A stretch of DNA of 6,015 nt from assembly GCA_023246995.1 (NCBI GenBank), contig JAHFHI010000096.1, forward strand, positions 1-6,015, read 5' to 3'. Each line of letters begins with the position of its first letter. Position 1 is the first letter of the stretch. The position numbers were made by a program, and so were the translations under genes. Positions 4,782 through 6,015 of this stretch are shown here, piece by piece. The notes under the pieces were generated by a model. The model ran no database searches. It was given only the letters and a program-made list of their open reading frames with translations, and was not told the origin of the DNA. This DNA is from Candidatus Omnitrophota bacterium (GTDB lineage Bacteria; Omnitrophota; Omnitrophia; Omnitrophales; Aquincolibacteriaceae).

Positions 4782-6015
4782 ACCGCCGCGTGGTGATTAC
4801 CGGAATCGGGACCGTAACGCCGCTCGGCCTTTCCGTGCGGGAAACCTGGTCCGGGCTTCTCATGGGGCGCTCGGGGGTCGGGCCGATCACGCTTTTTGAC
4901 GCGAGTGAATTTCCCACACGCATCGCAGGCGAGGTTCGGGGATTTGATTTTGAGCGTTGGAAATGGCGCGACCCCGCGCTGAAACAGGCCAGTCGCAGCA
5001 CTTTTTTCGCGCTTCAGGCGGCCGAGGAGGCTTTCAGGGATTCCCATCTCCGCCCCTTCAACATGAACCCCGAGCGGTTCGGCATTTATTTCGGGGCCGG
5101 CGACAGCGGTCTGGATTTTAATTCGTTTGTGGAGACTTTAAGCGATTCTCTGGCCCCTGCCGGCGGCGGCGAAGCGGTCGACAAGTCCCGTTACGTGAAA
5201 AGTTCGGTCCAGCACATGAACGGCATTCGGGAGCTCGAATCCCAGCCCTTCATGACCGTAAGCCATCTGGCCCGGAGGTTCGACATCCGGGGACCCGTAT
5301 CCAATTGTCTGACCGCGTGCGCGGCCTCAAGCCAGGCCATCGGAGAAGCCTACGAGTGGATTCGCAGGGGTGACGCGGATATTGTCATGTCGGGCGGCTC
5401 GCACTCCATGATTTATCCCTTGGGGGTTTCGGGTTTCAGTCTGCTCACCGTGCTTTCGACGCGTAATGAGGAACCTGAAAAAGCGTCCCGGCCTTTTGAG
5501 CGTCAGCGTGACGGCTTTGTCCTGGCTGAAGGCTCGGGCGTTGTTATCATGGAAGAGCTTTCCCATGCCCTTCGCCGTAACGCGCGGATTTACGGCGAGC
5601 TCGCCGGTTACGGCTCCACGGCTGACGGCTACCGAATGACGGATATGGACCCCGAGGGCCGCGGCGCGCGGCGGGCCATCGAGATTGCCCTTGAGAAAAG
5701 CGGGCTTGGGCCCGAGGATATTGACTACATCAATGCTCACGGCACGGCCACGGCGGTCAATGACGCCATTGAAACCCTGGCGATTAAAAAAGTCATGGGC
5801 CCGAGGGCCTGGGAAATCCCGGTGAGTTCAATTAAATCCATGCTCGGCCATATGATCGCGGCCGCGGGTGCCGTCGAAGCGGTGGTATGCCTGCTGGCCA
5901 TGCGTGACCGGTTGATTCCGCCGACCATCAATTATGAAGAGCCGGATCCCGCTTGTGATCTTGACTACGTCCCCAACAAGGCCCGCGAAACCGAAGTGAA
6001 AGCCGCGCTTTCAAA
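4778..6015 (+). CDS. Beta-ketoacyl-ACP synthase II-like (FabF-type), catalytic; 3' end outside window
   Basis: The frame is open from ATG at 4778 to the window edge: 412 complete codons and two bases, with no stop. It begins MNRRVVITGIGTVTPLG and shows the complete ketosynthase active site: C181 in NCLTACAASS, H321 in NAHGTAT, and K353/H358 in SIKSMLGHM. Spacing equals E. coli FabF Cys163-His303-Lys335-His340. The segment before the Cys is about 18 residues longer than in FabF, around 108-165, with a Gly-rich piece near 127-130. The closing N-S-F-G-F-G-G motif is not yet reached at AALS, so roughly 15-25 residues are missing. It should catalyse decarboxylative condensation of malonyl-ACP with acyl-ACP, elongating the chain on the cluster carrier protein, probably as a heterodimer with the Cys-less homologue just upstream. 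Sharing an ATGA overlap favours coupled, equal synthesis of the two. The substrate and final chain length cannot be told. Confidence 0.93.
   Translation, partial: MNRRVVITGIGTVTPLGLSVRETWSGLLMGRSGVGPITLFDASEFPTRIAGEVRGFDFERWKWRDPALKQASRSTFFALQAAEEAFRDSHLRPFNMNPERFGIYFGAGDSGLDFNSFVETLSDSLAPAGGGEAVDKSRYVKSSVQHMNGIRELESQPFMTVSHLARRFDIRGPVSNCLTACAASSQAIGEAYEWIRRGDADIVMSGGSHSMIYPLGVSGFSLLTVLSTRNEEPEKASRPFERQRDGFVLAEGSGVVIMEELSHALRRNARIYGELAGYGSTADGYRMTDMDPEGRGARRAIEIALEKSGLGPEDIDYINAHGTATAVNDAIETLAIKKVMGPRAWEIPVSSIKSMLGHMIAAAGAVEAVVCLLAMRDRLIPPTINYEEPDPACDLDYVPNKARETEVKAALS

Noticed and set aside
4571..5047. 158-codon open frame on the - strand across the junction of the two ketosynthase genes
   Set aside because: Both ketosynthase frames are intact and motif-rich here, and the antisense protein has no recognisable features.

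Overview
The window comes from a bacterial chromosome of moderate-to-high GC with densely packed genes. Starts are mixed: ATG, GTG and TTG all appear to be used. Nothing in it fixes the taxon. The gene set (FabL-type reductase, extended acyl carrier protein, paired ketosynthases) would fit an uncultured Gram-negative lineage such as Omnitrophota, Planctomycetes or a deltaproteobacterial relative, but that is a low-confidence inference. No RNA genes, CRISPR arrays, insertion sequences or phage genes were seen.

Left side (1-1051): the C-terminal end of an aldo/keto reductase (+ strand, cut by the window edge) converges on a short-chain dehydrogenase on the - strand. That reductase resembles FabL, enoyl-ACP reductase III, and carries the enoyl-reductase spacing Tyr-x6-Lys instead of the usual Tyr-x3-Lys. 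A divergent intergenic region of about 115-170 bp follows. It has a good sigma70-like promoter reading right (TTGGGA-18-TATAAT), a weaker one reading left, and a perfect 6-bp inverted repeat over the leftward -35.

Right side (1167-6015, continuing past the edge): a seven-gene, same-strand operon. In order it holds a SAM-dependent methyltransferase, a FabZ-like hotdog dehydratase, an extended acyl carrier protein, an AcpS-type phosphopantetheinyl transferase, a second hotdog protein, a FabF-like ketosynthase homologue and a second FabF-like ketosynthase. Four junctions are 4-bp stop/start overlaps (ATGA, GTGA, TTGA, ATGA). The only sizeable gap lies before the carrier protein, which has the strongest ribosome binding site in the operon.

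The operon looks like a self-contained type II fatty-acid/polyketide-like assembly line. Both enzyme pairs are asymmetric. Dehydratase 1 keeps the His/Glu dyad (H35/E49), while hotdog 2 has Ile where the His should be. Ketosynthase 2 keeps Cys181-His321-Lys353-His358, at exactly the spacing of E. coli FabF, while homologue 1 has Ser178 and Asn318 in place of Cys and the first His. This suggests two heteromeric enzymes: a ketosynthase with a chain-length-factor-like partner, and a dehydratase with a non-catalytic partner. The PPTase would activate the dedicated carrier protein and the methyltransferase would tailor the product. The logic matches aryl polyene/flexirubin clusters and resembles the FabF/FabZ/ACP clusters of ladderane producers. 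The product cannot be read from this window, and the ketoreductase, the priming enzyme and any ligase or acyltransferase would have to lie downstream or elsewhere.
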